From the NCBI GenBank assembly GCA_000991645.1, contig LBRX01000004.1, positions 1-29,929 of the forward strand: a stretch of DNA of 29,929 bases, written 5' to 3'. Both the position numbers and the translations under genes were made by a program. Shown piece after piece: positions 16,069-23,098 of this stretch (the first letter of the stretch is position 1; every line of letters begins with the position of its first letter). The notes under the pieces were generated by a model. It was not told the DNA's origin. It was given only the letters and a program-made list of their open reading frames with translations, and searched no databases. Source of the stretch: Candidatus Moranbacteria bacterium GW2011_GWE2_36_40. Lineage in GTDB: Bacteria; Patescibacteriota; Minisyncoccia; Moranbacterales; GWC2-37-73.

Positions 16069-16884
16069 ATGACTAAGTTTAGCGAAAACATTATTGGAAA
16101 AATCAAAAATGATTGCATCTCTCCAGTTCCAAAATGGCATTTTTTATTGAAAAATTATGCCTTTTGGGTAATGTTGGTGGTGTCGGTAATTTTGGGTAGC
16201 TTATCTTTTAGTGTAATTGTTCACATAGCTAATTCTGGCGATATTGATTTGCTTGATCATATGCATGGAAGCCTCATAAGCTCAGCTGTTATGATGCTTC
16301 CATATTTTTGGCTTCTTTCGGTTGCTGTTTTTATGCTTGTTGCTTATTGTAATTGGAAGCACACTAAGATGGGATATCGGTTCAAGAGAAGATGGATCGT
16401 GCTAGGAAGTTTTTTGGGTAGTATTTTTTTGGGTAGTATTTTTTATGCAATAGGCATGGCTAAAGAAGTTGATGGGTTGATGACAACAACAATTCCAATA
16501 TATAATCAGTCGAAACATGATGCGCTTAGAGAACTCTGGTTTCAACCAGAAAAAGGATTGTTGGTAGGTAAAATTATTGAAATTGATGAAGTTGAAGAAA
16601 AGCTGGTGTTAAGAGATGAGTCTGGAAAAAAATGGATAGTGGATGATCGAGCAGTTGGCTGGGAAAATGATGAATTGGAAAAGAGAGGAAAGATTATTAA
16701 GGTTATTGGCTTGCAAACTGGCGAAGCTTATTTTGAAGCAAAAGAAATACGCAGATGCAACAATTGTCAGGATGACGAAGATGAAGATTTTGATGATGAA
16801 AAATGGGGTAAAGATGAAAAAAATACACACAAAAATATTATTTTGAAAAAAGAAGATTTGGAAAAGGAAGCTTCAGAAGAATAA
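16069..16884 (+). CDS. Four-helix membrane protein with soluble C-terminal domain, possible anti-sigma factor
   Basis: I do not recognise a named family. The 271 residues start with a short basic segment, then four hydrophobic helices at about 28-50, 70-95 and 110-130 (the second stretch is long and may count as two). A soluble domain follows at about 160-225, including LVGKIIEIDEVEEKLVLRDE, which looks like a small beta-barrel or OB-like fold. A Cys pair (CNNC, about 226-229) and a very acidic then Lys-rich tail end the protein. It lies 68 bp after the ECF-like sigma gene. Sigma genes of this class are usually followed by a membrane-bound anti-sigma factor, so that role is inferred from position only; no zinc anti-sigma motif (HxxxCxxC) is seen. 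Confidence 0.6.
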   Translation: MTKFSENIIGKIKNDCISPVPKWHFLLKNYAFWVMLVVSVILGSLSFSVIVHIANSGDIDLLDHMHGSLISSAVMMLPYFWLLSVAVFMLVAYCNWKHTKMGYRFKRRWIVLGSFLGSIFLGSIFYAIGMAKEVDGLMTTTIPIYNQSKHDALRELWFQPEKGLLVGKIIEIDEVEEKLVLRDESGKKWIVDDRAVGWENDELEKRGKIIKVIGLQTGEAYFEAKEIRRCNNCQDDEDEDFDDEKWGKDEKNTHKNIILKKEDLEKEASEE

Positions 16885-16906
16885 GTAATATTGCAAAATA
16901 TCTAGG

Positions 16907-18145
16907 TTAAATCGGGTCACACGCAATACATGGTTCTTTTGGAATTTTTTTCAACTCGGTTTTTTCTAGCGCCATCATGATAAGACTTTGGATGTCCAAT
17001 TCTTTTTCTGCCTCCAAAACCTCCCAAAGTTTCGCTCTTGTTTCTGGTTTTTTTGGCATCAGGCGCGTGCAGCAATCATCATGCGGCTGAATTGAAATAT
17101 CGTAAGTTCCAATAGTTTTGGCTTTTTGCATAATATCTTCTTTGTCTTCCCCAATCAGTGGTCTAAAGATTGGCAAAGTTGCAGCTTCACTGACGGCCAA
17201 AATATTTTCAAGTGTTTGCGAAGCTACTTGTCCAATTGAATCTCCGGTAATGAGCGCCAAACACTTTTCTTTTTTAGCTAAAACTTCTGCAATGCGTAGC
17301 ATCATGCGGCGATAAAGAATCACTCGGAATCTTTCTGGTGTTTTCATCATAATTTCTTTTTGCACATCTGCAAACGGAATCAGATATAATTTTGTTGAGC
17401 TGCCAAATTTCTTAAGCTCCTGAGAAAGGGCGACAACTTTTTCAATGGAAGCTTTTGATGTGTATGGTGCGCTGTGAAAATGGGCATATCGTAATTGCAC
17501 ACCACGACGAAGAATTTGAAAAGCAGCCACTGGAGAATCAAATCCACCAGAAAGCATGGCCATAGCTTTGTTTCCAGTTCCAACTGGCATGCCACCGAGC
17601 CCATGGATTTTTTCCATCGAAACAAGTGCAAACTCATTGAGAATGAAAATTTTGCATTCGCAATCAGGATTTTTCATGCTAACGGATTTCCAGCCAGAGG
17701 CTGGTCCGCCTTTGGTGGATTTTCTAAACTTTTCATAAATGTATCCTCCAACTTCACGGTTAATTTCTTCCGAAGTCATTGGGAAATTTTTATTGGATCG
17801 CTGGGTGGTCACGCGAAATGTTTCAAATTCTTGATTTTTTATTAAATCCCAACAGAAATTTTTTAGTGTTTCTATATTTTGTTCAACATTGGTAGCAAAA
17901 GAAAAATTGGCTATTCCTGGAGTGTGCATCAAAGCATCATGAACCAGGGCGTGATTTTCAATGCCATTTTCATTAAGTTTAATTAAAATCCCCCCAGACA
18001 TTTTTTTGACATATTCAAAACTGCTCGGGCAAAATGCTTCAAGTTGGGTTTTGATATTTTCAATTAGTTGTCGTTCAAAGAAATTGCGATTTCCGCCCTT
18101 GAGAGCAATTTCACTATAGTGACACAGGACAAATTCATTTTTCAT
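16907..18145 (-). CDS. thiI: tRNA 4-thiouridine synthetase ThiI (no rhodanese domain)
   Basis: ThiI adenylates U8 of tRNA and supports sulfur transfer to make 4-thiouridine; in some bacteria it also serves thiamine synthesis. The 412 residues have an N-terminal ferredoxin-like/THUMP region (about 1-165), then the PP-loop ATP-binding motif SGGFDSPVA (about 196-205) and a conserved DDCCTRLMPKKPETR segment. The C-terminal rhodanese domain with its catalytic Cys, present in the 482-residue E. coli protein, is missing, as in Bacillus-type ThiI. The start at 18145 (MKNEFVLCHYSEIALKGGN) is preferred over the in-frame ATG at 18166, which lies in a low-complexity repeat. It converges with the membrane-protein gene across a 22-bp gap with no clear terminator. 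Confidence 0.92.
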   Translation of the reverse strand: MKNEFVLCHYSEIALKGGNRNFFERQLIENIKTQLEAFCPSSFEYVKKMSGGILIKLNENGIENHALVHDALMHTPGIANFSFATNVEQNIETLKNFCWDLIKNQEFETFRVTTQRSNKNFPMTSEEINREVGGYIYEKFRKSTKGGPASGWKSVSMKNPDCECKIFILNEFALVSMEKIHGLGGMPVGTGNKAMAMLSGGFDSPVAAFQILRRGVQLRYAHFHSAPYTSKASIEKVVALSQELKKFGSSTKLYLIPFADVQKEIMMKTPERFRVILYRRMMLRIAEVLAKKEKCLALITGDSIGQVASQTLENILAVSEAATLPIFRPLIGEDKEDIMQKAKTIGTYDISIQPHDDCCTRLMPKKPETRAKLWEVLEAEKELDIQSLIMMALEKTELKKIPKEPCIACDPI

Positions 18146-18171
18146 ATAACATATATCATATAGCATGTAAC
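18143..18171. repeat. Low-complexity CATATA/ACATAT repeat at the thiI start
   Basis: Degenerate tandem words of the type CATATAAC, ATATATCATATAG, CATGTAAC run over the thiI start. Read on the minus strand they resemble the tract at 29796-29827. Confidence 0.5.
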
Positions 18172-18184
18172 AAAAATGCAGGAA

Positions 18185-18212
18185 CGCATCAGGTATTTAT
18201 ACCATGGATGCG
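18185..18212 (-). promoter_or_regulatory. Nested dyad over an extended -10 box for thiI
   Basis: CGCATC (18185-18190) and GATGCG (18207-18212) flank an inner perfect dyad GGTAT-TT-ATACC (18192-18203). On the minus strand this contains TGGTATAAA, an extended -10 element. A protein bound here would control thiI. No good -35 is seen. Confidence 0.45.
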
Positions 18213-18275
18213 GATAAAAGAAAAGAGTGACGTGTATTTATATTAGGCTGTGGATAATTTGGCTATATGTGCATA

Positions 18276-18304
18276 TTGACATTAATTGTTATTATATTTA
18301 AAAT
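18276..18304 (+). promoter_or_regulatory. Promoter of the 41-residue small gene
   Basis: A perfect TTGACA (18276-18281) and TAAAAT (18299-18304) are 17 bp apart. The start point would be near 18311, about 34 bases before the ATG. Confidence 0.65.
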
Positions 18305-18344
18305 AGTAATTACAAGGTAGTTCAATTCATGTTGGAGGTGATGT

Positions 18345-18470
18345 ATGAAGCGTTTCACCCAAGCTCTGGTTGATGTCGACATTGGTGCCGGTTCCCTTGC
18401 CCTCGCAAAAGCAAGCTTCCCCGGGAAAAAAGAAGAAGCCGTTCCTGTTGCCGGTCGCGCCATCGCCTGA
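18345..18470 (+). CDS. Unknown 41-residue protein with very strong ribosome-binding site
   Basis: I do not recognise it. The product starts MKRFTQALVDVDIGAGSLAL and has no membrane segment; it looks like a small Ala/Gly/Val-rich protein. Support for translation is strong: GGAGGTGAT (18334-18342) fully matches the 16S anti-SD and sits correctly before ATG 18345, with a near-consensus promoter at 18276-18304. Codons are markedly GC-richer than in the flanking genes. After the TGA at 18468 a UUCG hairpin and an intrinsic terminator close the unit. A second frame (+1) stays open to 18576 and ends just before the terminator (PFNEWKKKQEAN), so a frameshifted or programmed +1 product near the A6 run at 18426-18431 is possible. 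A regulatory RNA is the alternative. Confidence 0.55.
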   Translation: MKRFTQALVDVDIGAGSLALAKASFPGKKEEAVPVAGRAIA

Positions 18471-18508
18471 ACTATCAGTAAGGCAAAGGGCTGAAGGAAA
18501 AAAGAGAA

Positions 18509-18526
18509 GGGGATCTTCGGATCCCC
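18509..18526 (+). other. UUCG tetraloop hairpin downstream of the small gene
   Basis: GGGGATC (18509-18515) pairs perfectly with GATCCCC (18520-18526) around TTCG. No T run follows, so it is more likely an RNA stabiliser or structural element than a terminator. Confidence 0.75.
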
Positions 18527-18562
18527 TGATCCAAAAACCATTCAATGAATGGAAAAAGAAAC

Positions 18563-18598
18563 AAGAAGCAAACTAAAAAGTAGCATGCTTCTTTTTTT
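18563..18598 (+). terminator. Intrinsic terminator of the small-gene unit
   Basis: AAGAAGCA (18563-18570) pairs with TGCTTCTT (18586-18593) around a 15-base loop, leading into a T run to 18598. Confidence 0.7.
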
Positions 18599-18676
18599 GT
18601 TGCTTATTTTCTCAATTTGTTGTATTTTTGGATATGAGTTTACTGATGAATTTTTAACTTTATATACTTAAATTTT

Positions 18677-19729
18677 ATGGCTTTACAGATAGGTATTGTA
18701 GGATTGCCAAATGTGGGTAAGAGTACCCTTTTTAAGGCATTAACTAAAAATCCAGTAGAAATTAGTAATTATCCGTTTTGCACTATCGAACCCAATGTGG
18801 GGGTAGTAAAGGTGCCAGATGAGCGCTTAGACAAACTGTCGATAATGTCAGAAACGGAAAAAATTGTGCCAGCAGTGGTGGAATTTGTTGATATTGCAGG
18901 AATTGTGAAAGGGGCTTCCGAAGGAGAGGGGTTGGGCAACAAATTTTTGGCTAATATTAGGGAAGTGGACGCAATTGCTCAAGTTGTGAGGGTTTTTGAG
19001 AATTCCAATATCACTCATGTGCATAATAAGGTAGATCCGCTTGAGGACATTGAAATCATCAATACCGAGCTTATCTTGGCGGATCTCGAAACTGTGACCA
19101 AAAGAATGGAGAAATTGGCCAAAGATGCTCGTGGGAACGATAAAGATGCTCAATTTAAGCTTGTTATCGCGGAAAAAATCAAAAATACACTGGAAAAAGG
19201 GCTCTTAGCTAACGTGACTGATATTGATTTTAACGATCAAAACACCAAAATTGCCGTCAGAGAGCTACAATTACTTACAATGAAGCCATTTTTGTATGTT
19301 TACAATGTTTCCGATGTTAATGAGAAATTGCCTGATATTTTGGAGAATAGAAGGCACGTTAAGCTCGACATTAAAATTGAAGAGGAATTGATTGAAATGA
19401 GCGAAGAAGAAAAGACTGAAATGGAGCTTACTTCGCATATCAATGATTTGATTATTGAGGCATATGATTTGCTTGGACTTCAAACCTTTATTACTACTGG
19501 AAAAATTGAAACACGCGCCTGGACGATCAAAAAAGGTGCAACAGCGCCCGAAGCTGGGGCAGCCATTCATACTGATTTTCAGGAAAAGTTTATCCGAGCT
19601 GATGTTATTATGTGGGATAAGTTGTTGGAAATTGGATCATGGGGCAAAGCCAAGGAACTCGGCGCAGTTAAAACCGTTGGTCGAGATTATGTTATGACAG
19701 ATGGGGAAGTAGTGGAGTTTAAAGTGTAA
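18677..19729 (+). CDS. ychF: YchF/OLA1-family ribosome-associated ATPase/GTPase
   Basis: A conserved cytoplasmic P-loop NTPase of the Obg group that binds ribosomes and usually prefers ATP. The 350 residues (family about 363) contain the G1 motif GLPNVGKST (about 8-16), the switch-II DIAGIVKGASEGEGLGNKFL, the nonstandard G4 region NVSDVNE and, at the C-terminus, a TGS domain (about 265-348) with LQTFITTGKIETRAWTIKKG. This order and sequence are typical for YchF and set it apart from Obg and Era. There is no SD site. TATACT at 18663-18668 ends 8 bp before ATG 18677, so the message may be leaderless. A hairpin region and a terminator follow. Confidence 0.96.
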   Translation: MALQIGIVGLPNVGKSTLFKALTKNPVEISNYPFCTIEPNVGVVKVPDERLDKLSIMSETEKIVPAVVEFVDIAGIVKGASEGEGLGNKFLANIREVDAIAQVVRVFENSNITHVHNKVDPLEDIEIINTELILADLETVTKRMEKLAKDARGNDKDAQFKLVIAEKIKNTLEKGLLANVTDIDFNDQNTKIAVRELQLLTMKPFLYVYNVSDVNEKLPDILENRRHVKLDIKIEEELIEMSEEEKTEMELTSHINDLIIEAYDLLGLQTFITTGKIETRAWTIKKGATAPEAGAAIHTDFQEKFIRADVIMWDKLLEIGSWGKAKELGAVKTVGRDYVMTDGEVVEFKV

Positions 19730-19749
19730 AAAGTTTTCTTCAATATGTT

Positions 19750-19790
19750 CCTCTCCTTTGATAAGGAGAGGATGTCATGTACTCGTGACA
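19750..19790 (+). other. Two adjacent stable hairpins after ychF
   Basis: CCTCTCCTT (19750-19758) and AAGGAGAGG (19763-19771) form a 9-bp stem with loop TGAT. TGTCATG (19773-19779) and CGTGACA (19784-19790) form a second stem with one G-U pair. No T run follows. The design suggests a repeat family or 3'-end stabiliser. Confidence 0.65.
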
Positions 19791-19841
19791 GGTGAGGTCA
19801 GATCACGGTGCTAGGTTTTAGGAAGTTCAAAATGCAAATTT

Positions 19842-19876
19842 AAAAACCGTTGGCTTGCGCTGGCGGTTTTTGTTTT
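19842..19876 (+). terminator. Intrinsic terminator downstream of ychF
   Basis: AAAAACCG (19842-19849) pairs with CGGTTTTT (19864-19871) around a 14-base loop and more T residues follow. It ends plus-strand transcription in front of the convergent small genes. Confidence 0.7.
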
Positions 19877-19883
19877 GGAAAAG

Positions 19884-19913
19884 AAAAACCCGCACGATCT
19901 TTGATCATGCGGG
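19884..19913 (-). terminator. Intrinsic terminator of the minus-strand small genes
   Basis: CCCGCACGATC (19889-19899) and GATCATGCGGG (19903-19913) form an 11-position stem with one mismatch and a 3-base loop. On the minus strand a U run (complement of A 19884-19888) follows. It lies 10 bp after the stop of the gene at 19924-20211. Confidence 0.8.
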
Positions 19914-19923
19914 AAAGTATATT

Positions 19924-20211
19924 TTATTTTTCTTTAAAGCTTCCTGCTAATAGCCCAACAAGAAATATAATGCTAGCTACCAATATCGTCAGATGTAATG
20001 AAGCTGCGATTGATCCCCATCTGCCCCAGAAATACTTTGGTCCCGCTATTGATAAAAGGAAAAATATGGTAATTATTTTCGCACTTCTCCTGCAACAATA
20101 GCAACAGTACCAATGAAACTCTTTGGCCCCGAACTCTCCATGATCCCCGCAATAGTCAAAGGATAATAAAAGGGTTATTAGTAGACATATAGCATAGACA
20201 ATGTTTAACAT
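19924..20211 (-). CDS. Unknown small membrane protein, 95 residues, Cys-rich middle
   Basis: I do not recognise the family. A hydrophobic N-terminal segment (MLNIVYAICLLITLLLSF) is followed by a Cys/His-rich middle with HWYCCYCCRR, then two more hydrophobic segments (about 46-58 and 70-88) and the basic end SFKEK. Reality is supported by a GGGGAAG site 6-7 bp before the ATG and by a terminator 10 bp after the stop. The middle is odd: another frame of the same bases reads IMESSGPKSFIGTVAIVAGE and then stops, which looks more protein-like, so two small compensating indels or sequence errors are possible. It lies 55 bp after the other minus-strand small gene and probably shares its promoter. Confidence 0.55.
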   Translation of the reverse strand: MLNIVYAICLLITLLLSFDYCGDHGEFGAKEFHWYCCYCCRRSAKIITIFFLLSIAGPKYFWGRWGSIAASLHLTILVASIIFLVGLLAGSFKEK

Positions 20212-20266
20212 GATTCTTCCCCTTTTTTGTTTGTGTCGAGCAATCGTTGACCGCGTGGGGTAGTAC

Positions 20267-20446
20267 TTATTTCAGAAAGATAAGACAAGCAATTGCAATT
20301 ACAAATGGTATCAAAATATCCTTGAAATAGCCTTTTGACTCATCTTCGCTCATCGGACAAGTGAATCCATGAGCAAAGAAAGATAATCCAACCAACATTC
20401 CATAAAAGCAGTCGATCATAAGTATGATTTTTATGAATGTTTGCAT
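20267..20446 (-). CDS. Unknown small membrane protein, 59 residues
   Basis: I do not recognise the family. The protein has two hydrophobic segments, MQTFIKIILMIDCFYGMLVG and DILIPFVIAIACLIFLK, joined by a short loop containing HGFTCPMSEDESKG. It should sit in the cytoplasmic membrane as a hairpin. The frame is open upstream to an ATG at 20524, but the start at 20446 is preferred because AAAGGAG lies 6-7 bp before it on the minus strand. A small GTCGC-TTG-GCGAC hairpin precedes the SD site. It is the first gene of a minus-strand unit with the gene at 19924-20211, transcribed from the bidirectional promoter at 20567-20598. Confidence 0.6.
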   Translation of the reverse strand: MQTFIKIILMIDCFYGMLVGLSFFAHGFTCPMSEDESKGYFKDILIPFVIAIACLIFLK

Positions 20447-20566
20447 TTTGTTCTCCTTTTCTCTTGTCGCTTGGCGACGGGCTTGGGTTAGTGTCGATAT
20501 GTCGGGACGATATTTAATTTTCAAAGGGCTAGTCGTTAAGATTTGTTTAATAATTCATCTTAACAC

Positions 20567-20598
20567 TTGATTATATATCAAAACCATGCTATAATCAA
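20567..20598. promoter_or_regulatory. Symmetric bidirectional promoter
   Basis: TTGATTATA (20567-20575) and TATAATCAA (20590-20598) are perfect inverted repeats. On the plus strand they give TTGATT-17 bp-TATAAT, and on the minus strand exactly the same. Plus transcription leads to the TrmB-type gene and minus transcription to the two small membrane-protein genes. The two polymerases would compete for the same 32 bp. Confidence 0.7.
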
Positions 20599-20601
20599 TG
20601 G

Positions 20602-20664
20602 TGTCGGCGAGGTGCGACAAAAGAATTTTATAAAAAACCTAGATTTCGGCTCGGAGGCCGGAAT
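20602..20664 (+). other. Structured leader of the TrmB-type gene
   Basis: TGTCG (20602-20606) and CGACA (20615-20619) form a hairpin at the expected 5' end. ATTTCGGC (20643-20650) and GCCGGAAT (20657-20664) form an 8-bp stem ending 3 bases before the AAGGA site. The stems could stabilise the message or tune translation. Confidence 0.5.
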
Positions 20665-20682
20665 GATAAGGAAAATAAAACT

Positions 20683-21513
20683 ATGCTAGACTCAATTTTT
20701 GAAAAACTTGGCTTGAAAATGGAGCATTCTGATGTATATTTGGCTCTTTTGGAAGGCGGAATTATGCCGGCTGGCAATCTCGCAAAAAAGCTTAATATTC
20801 CAAGATCAACTATCTATGGCTTATTGGAGGACCTGGCTAAGTGTGGTTTGGTGCTGCAAAATGAGAAAAATAATGTGAAACTTTGGCAAGCAGTTGATCC
20901 TGAAAAAATCAAAACAATCCTCAATGAAAAAATAAATGGGCTGGAAAAAACACGTTCTGGTTTTGAAAGTATGCTGGAATCGCTTAAGAAATCGCAGAAA
21001 ATGGACTTTATGAGTCCGAAATTTCACTATTTTGAGGGGGCTGATGAAATGCGGAGTATGCTCAAAGACGTGCTTTTGTATAATGATTTGGAAACTGAGC
21101 TTTGTTGGCCCGTTAAGGATATAACGAGAGTGCTTGGCGAAGAATTTCTGCATGATTTTAATATCAAGAGAATCAAAAGCAACATTGGCATCAAAGTGAT
21201 TTGGCCAATTGATAAAACTGGCGACGTGGAAAAGGACATTTTTTTAGCACCCGGCAAGGAGGTAAAGCGTGAAGTTAAAATTGCGCCAGATGGAGTTGAT
21301 TTCTCTATGGGATATTGGGCATATGGAAACAAAGTAATGTTTATGTCATCCCAGGCAGAAAATTTTGGTTTTGTTGTTGAAAGTAAAGAACTTCGTCAGC
21401 TTATGAAAACTCAGTTTGAAGTTTTATGGAATATTTCCAATCCATTGCAATTGGATTCCGAAGCAGCTAAAAAGTTTTCAAGTGAAGTTGGAGAAATTTA
21501 TGATGGTGAGTAA
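20683..21513 (+). CDS. TrmB-like transcriptional regulator
   Basis: The 276 residues start with a winged-helix domain of the TrmB type (about 1-75): LKMEHSDVYLALLEGGIMPA, then the recognition helix region KLNIPRSTIYGLLEDLAKCG. A coiled-coil-like Lys/Glu segment (about 78-105) links it to a C-terminal sensor domain of about 165 residues with PKFHYFEGADEMRSMLKD and FSMGYWAYGNKVMFMS. This second part resembles the effector domain found in TrmB-like regulators of archaea and Patescibacteria. The ligand is unknown. Its promoter is divergent from the two small membrane-protein genes, and AAGGA lies 10 bp before the ATG. A two-component pair and the pilus genes follow, which could be targets. Confidence 0.85.
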   Translation: MLDSIFEKLGLKMEHSDVYLALLEGGIMPAGNLAKKLNIPRSTIYGLLEDLAKCGLVLQNEKNNVKLWQAVDPEKIKTILNEKINGLEKTRSGFESMLESLKKSQKMDFMSPKFHYFEGADEMRSMLKDVLLYNDLETELCWPVKDITRVLGEEFLHDFNIKRIKSNIGIKVIWPIDKTGDVEKDIFLAPGKEVKREVKIAPDGVDFSMGYWAYGNKVMFMSSQAENFGFVVESKELRQLMKTQFEVLWNISNPLQLDSEAAKKFSSEVGEIYDGE

Positions 21514-21534
21514 AGATTTATATGAAAATTGTTT

Positions 21535-21561
21535 TTGTGTTGCATAATTTTGTGCTATAAT
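21535..21561 (+). promoter_or_regulatory. Possible promoter of the histidine kinase gene
   Basis: A perfect TATAAT (21556-21561) is 45 bp before the ATG, with TTGTGT (21535-21540) 15 bp upstream, a short spacer. An inverted repeat (ATAATT 21544-21549 and AATTAT 21559-21564) overlaps it. Confidence 0.4.
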
Positions 21562-21605
21562 TATTTTATAAATGGGTAAATTTTTATATCAATAAAATAA
21601 ATCAC

Positions 21606-22583
21606 ATGTTAAGACAAAGAATTTTTGATGAATTGAATTTACGGAAACAAGCAGATGATTTGGGTGTCAAGATTTGGCAAACACCAAGTTTTCTTTTTAT
21701 CGTAATGGGCATTATTATCATTGCTGCCATGACGGGAGTTTATGTTGTTTCAATAAATTATGATTCTCCGGAAGTCTTGGTTATCAGTGAAAGCATTGTG
21801 GTTGTTTTGCTGTTGACAGTCGGAAGTTTCATTATTAGAACTGTTGAAGAAGTGGCTAAATCAAACAAGATGAAATCAGAATTTGTTTCGATAGCTTCTC
21901 ACCAGCTCAAAACTCCTATTTCTGAACTGAAATGGCAAACTGAATTGTTGCTTACAAAATTTTCAAAAGGATTAAGTGAAAAACAAATCGAGATAATGAA
22001 TGAAATTTCGCATTCAGGAGATAAAATGGGAAGACTGATCAATGATCTTTTGGATGTTGCCAGAATTGATCAAGGACAGTTGGCTCTCAATAAGGAAAAG
22101 ATGAATTTTTGTAAAATGGTTGAGGATGCAATTGATTTGCAGGTATCCTTTGCAAAGTTGATGAATATTGAATTAAAGATGATTTGCAATCTTAAAATGT
22201 TGGAAGTTTTTGTTGATAAACGCAGATTGGCGGTGGTCTTGGACAACTTGATTTCAAATGCAATTAAATATATAGATGGCAGTGGAAAGGTGGATGTTAT
22301 TGTTGAAAGCAGTGATGGTTTTGCACAGTTTTGCATTAGGGATAATGGTGTGGGCATTCCAAGAAATGAGCAAAATAATCTTTGCCAGAAGTTTTTCAGA
22401 AGTAATAATTCAATTAAAAATCAAACCGATGGAACGGGTCTTGGTTTATATATTGCCAAAAATATTGTTGAGCAATCTGGCGGAAAATTGTGGTTTAAGT
22501 CAATAGAAAATGTTGGTAGTGAATTTTATTTTTCAATCCCTCTTGTGGATAGTGAAAAAAAGGGGTTGGCAGTTTTAAAATAA
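21606..22583 (+). CDS. Membrane sensor histidine kinase
   Basis: The 325 residues comprise two membrane helices (about 27-50 and 57-80) with almost no external loop, a HisKA dimerisation domain with His99 in VSIASHQLKTPISELKW, and a HATPase domain with the N box (LDNLISNAIKY), the G1 box (DNGVGIP), an F box (KFFRS) and the G2 box (GTGLGLYIAKNIVEQSGG). It should autophosphorylate on His99 and pass the phosphate to a response regulator, most simply the receiver protein encoded 60 bp downstream. With no sensor domain outside, the signal is probably sensed in the membrane or by a partner. No SD site is visible. Confidence 0.93.
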   Translation: MLRQRIFDELNLRKQADDLGVKIWQTPSFLFIVMGIIIIAAMTGVYVVSINYDSPEVLVISESIVVVLLLTVGSFIIRTVEEVAKSNKMKSEFVSIASHQLKTPISELKWQTELLLTKFSKGLSEKQIEIMNEISHSGDKMGRLINDLLDVARIDQGQLALNKEKMNFCKMVEDAIDLQVSFAKLMNIELKMICNLKMLEVFVDKRRLAVVLDNLISNAIKYIDGSGKVDVIVESSDGFAQFCIRDNGVGIPRNEQNNLCQKFFRSNNSIKNQTDGTGLGLYIAKNIVEQSGGKLWFKSIENVGSEFYFSIPLVDSEKKGLAVLK

Positions 22584-22642
22584 TAAACATTTAAATTGAG
22601 TAAAGTTCTGATTTTCAGGAAGTTGCTTGATTGGATAAACAT

Positions 22643-23020
22643 ATGGAAAAGAAAAAAATATTGATCATAGAAGACGATATTGTTCTGCAAAAAGCACTTG
22701 CTGAATATTTGGCTAGTGAAAATTTTGAGGTTAAATGTTCGAGCGATGGAGAAGTTGGAATAAAAATGGCTATTGAGGAAAGTCCTGATCTAATCTTATT
22801 GGACATTGTTTTACCAAAGAAAGATGGTTATGCGGTGCTGGAAGACGTTAGAAAGACAGAGTCAATAAAAAATGTTCCAATTGTACTTTTGACAAATTTG
22901 GGTAGTATTTCAGATGTTGAAAAAGCACTTGGTCTTGGTGCCACAACGTATCTGGTAAAAGCAGATTATAAGTTGGAGGAAGTTACTGCTAAAGTTAAGG
23001 AAATATTGAAAATACAGTAG
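22643..23020 (+). CDS. Single-domain response regulator (CheY/PilG-like)
   Basis: A 125-residue receiver domain with no output domain. The acidic pocket is in ILIIEDD, the phosphoacceptor is Asp54 in LILLDIVLP, the conserved Thr is in VPIVLLTN and the conserved Lys in TYLVKADY. It should act by protein-protein contact, as CheY and PilG do. The kinase gene just upstream is the likely partner, and the pilus ATPase gene 78 bp downstream suggests that pilus activity is the output (an inference). The start is uncertain: ATG 22643 gives the usual MEKKKILIIEDD, but a TTG at 22631 has AGGAAG (22617-22622) 8 bp before it and would add four residues. Confidence 0.9.
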   Translation: MEKKKILIIEDDIVLQKALAEYLASENFEVKCSSDGEVGIKMAIEESPDLILLDIVLPKKDGYAVLEDVRKTESIKNVPIVLLTNLGSISDVEKALGLGATTYLVKADYKLEEVTAKVKEILKIQ

Positions 23021-23098
23021 TAGTATTTTAAAATAATTTTGTGAGTCATTGTTTGTGAAAAGTTGAGAATAAAAATAAAAATAAAAAAATAAAATCCA

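Noticed and set aside
18263..18545. Minus-strand open frames across the small-gene unit
   Set aside because: They run against the promoter, SD site and terminator and contain low-complexity Phe/Thr/Gly stretches typical of shadow frames.
18375..18588. Cluster of 6-bp palindromes (GTCGAC, AAGCTT, CCCGGG, GGATCC, GCATGC) suggesting a cloning polylinker
   Set aside because: The sites are spread over 214 bp, are not in the order of common polylinkers, and lie inside a unit with promoter, SD site and terminator. Coincidence in GC-richer DNA is more likely than vector sequence.
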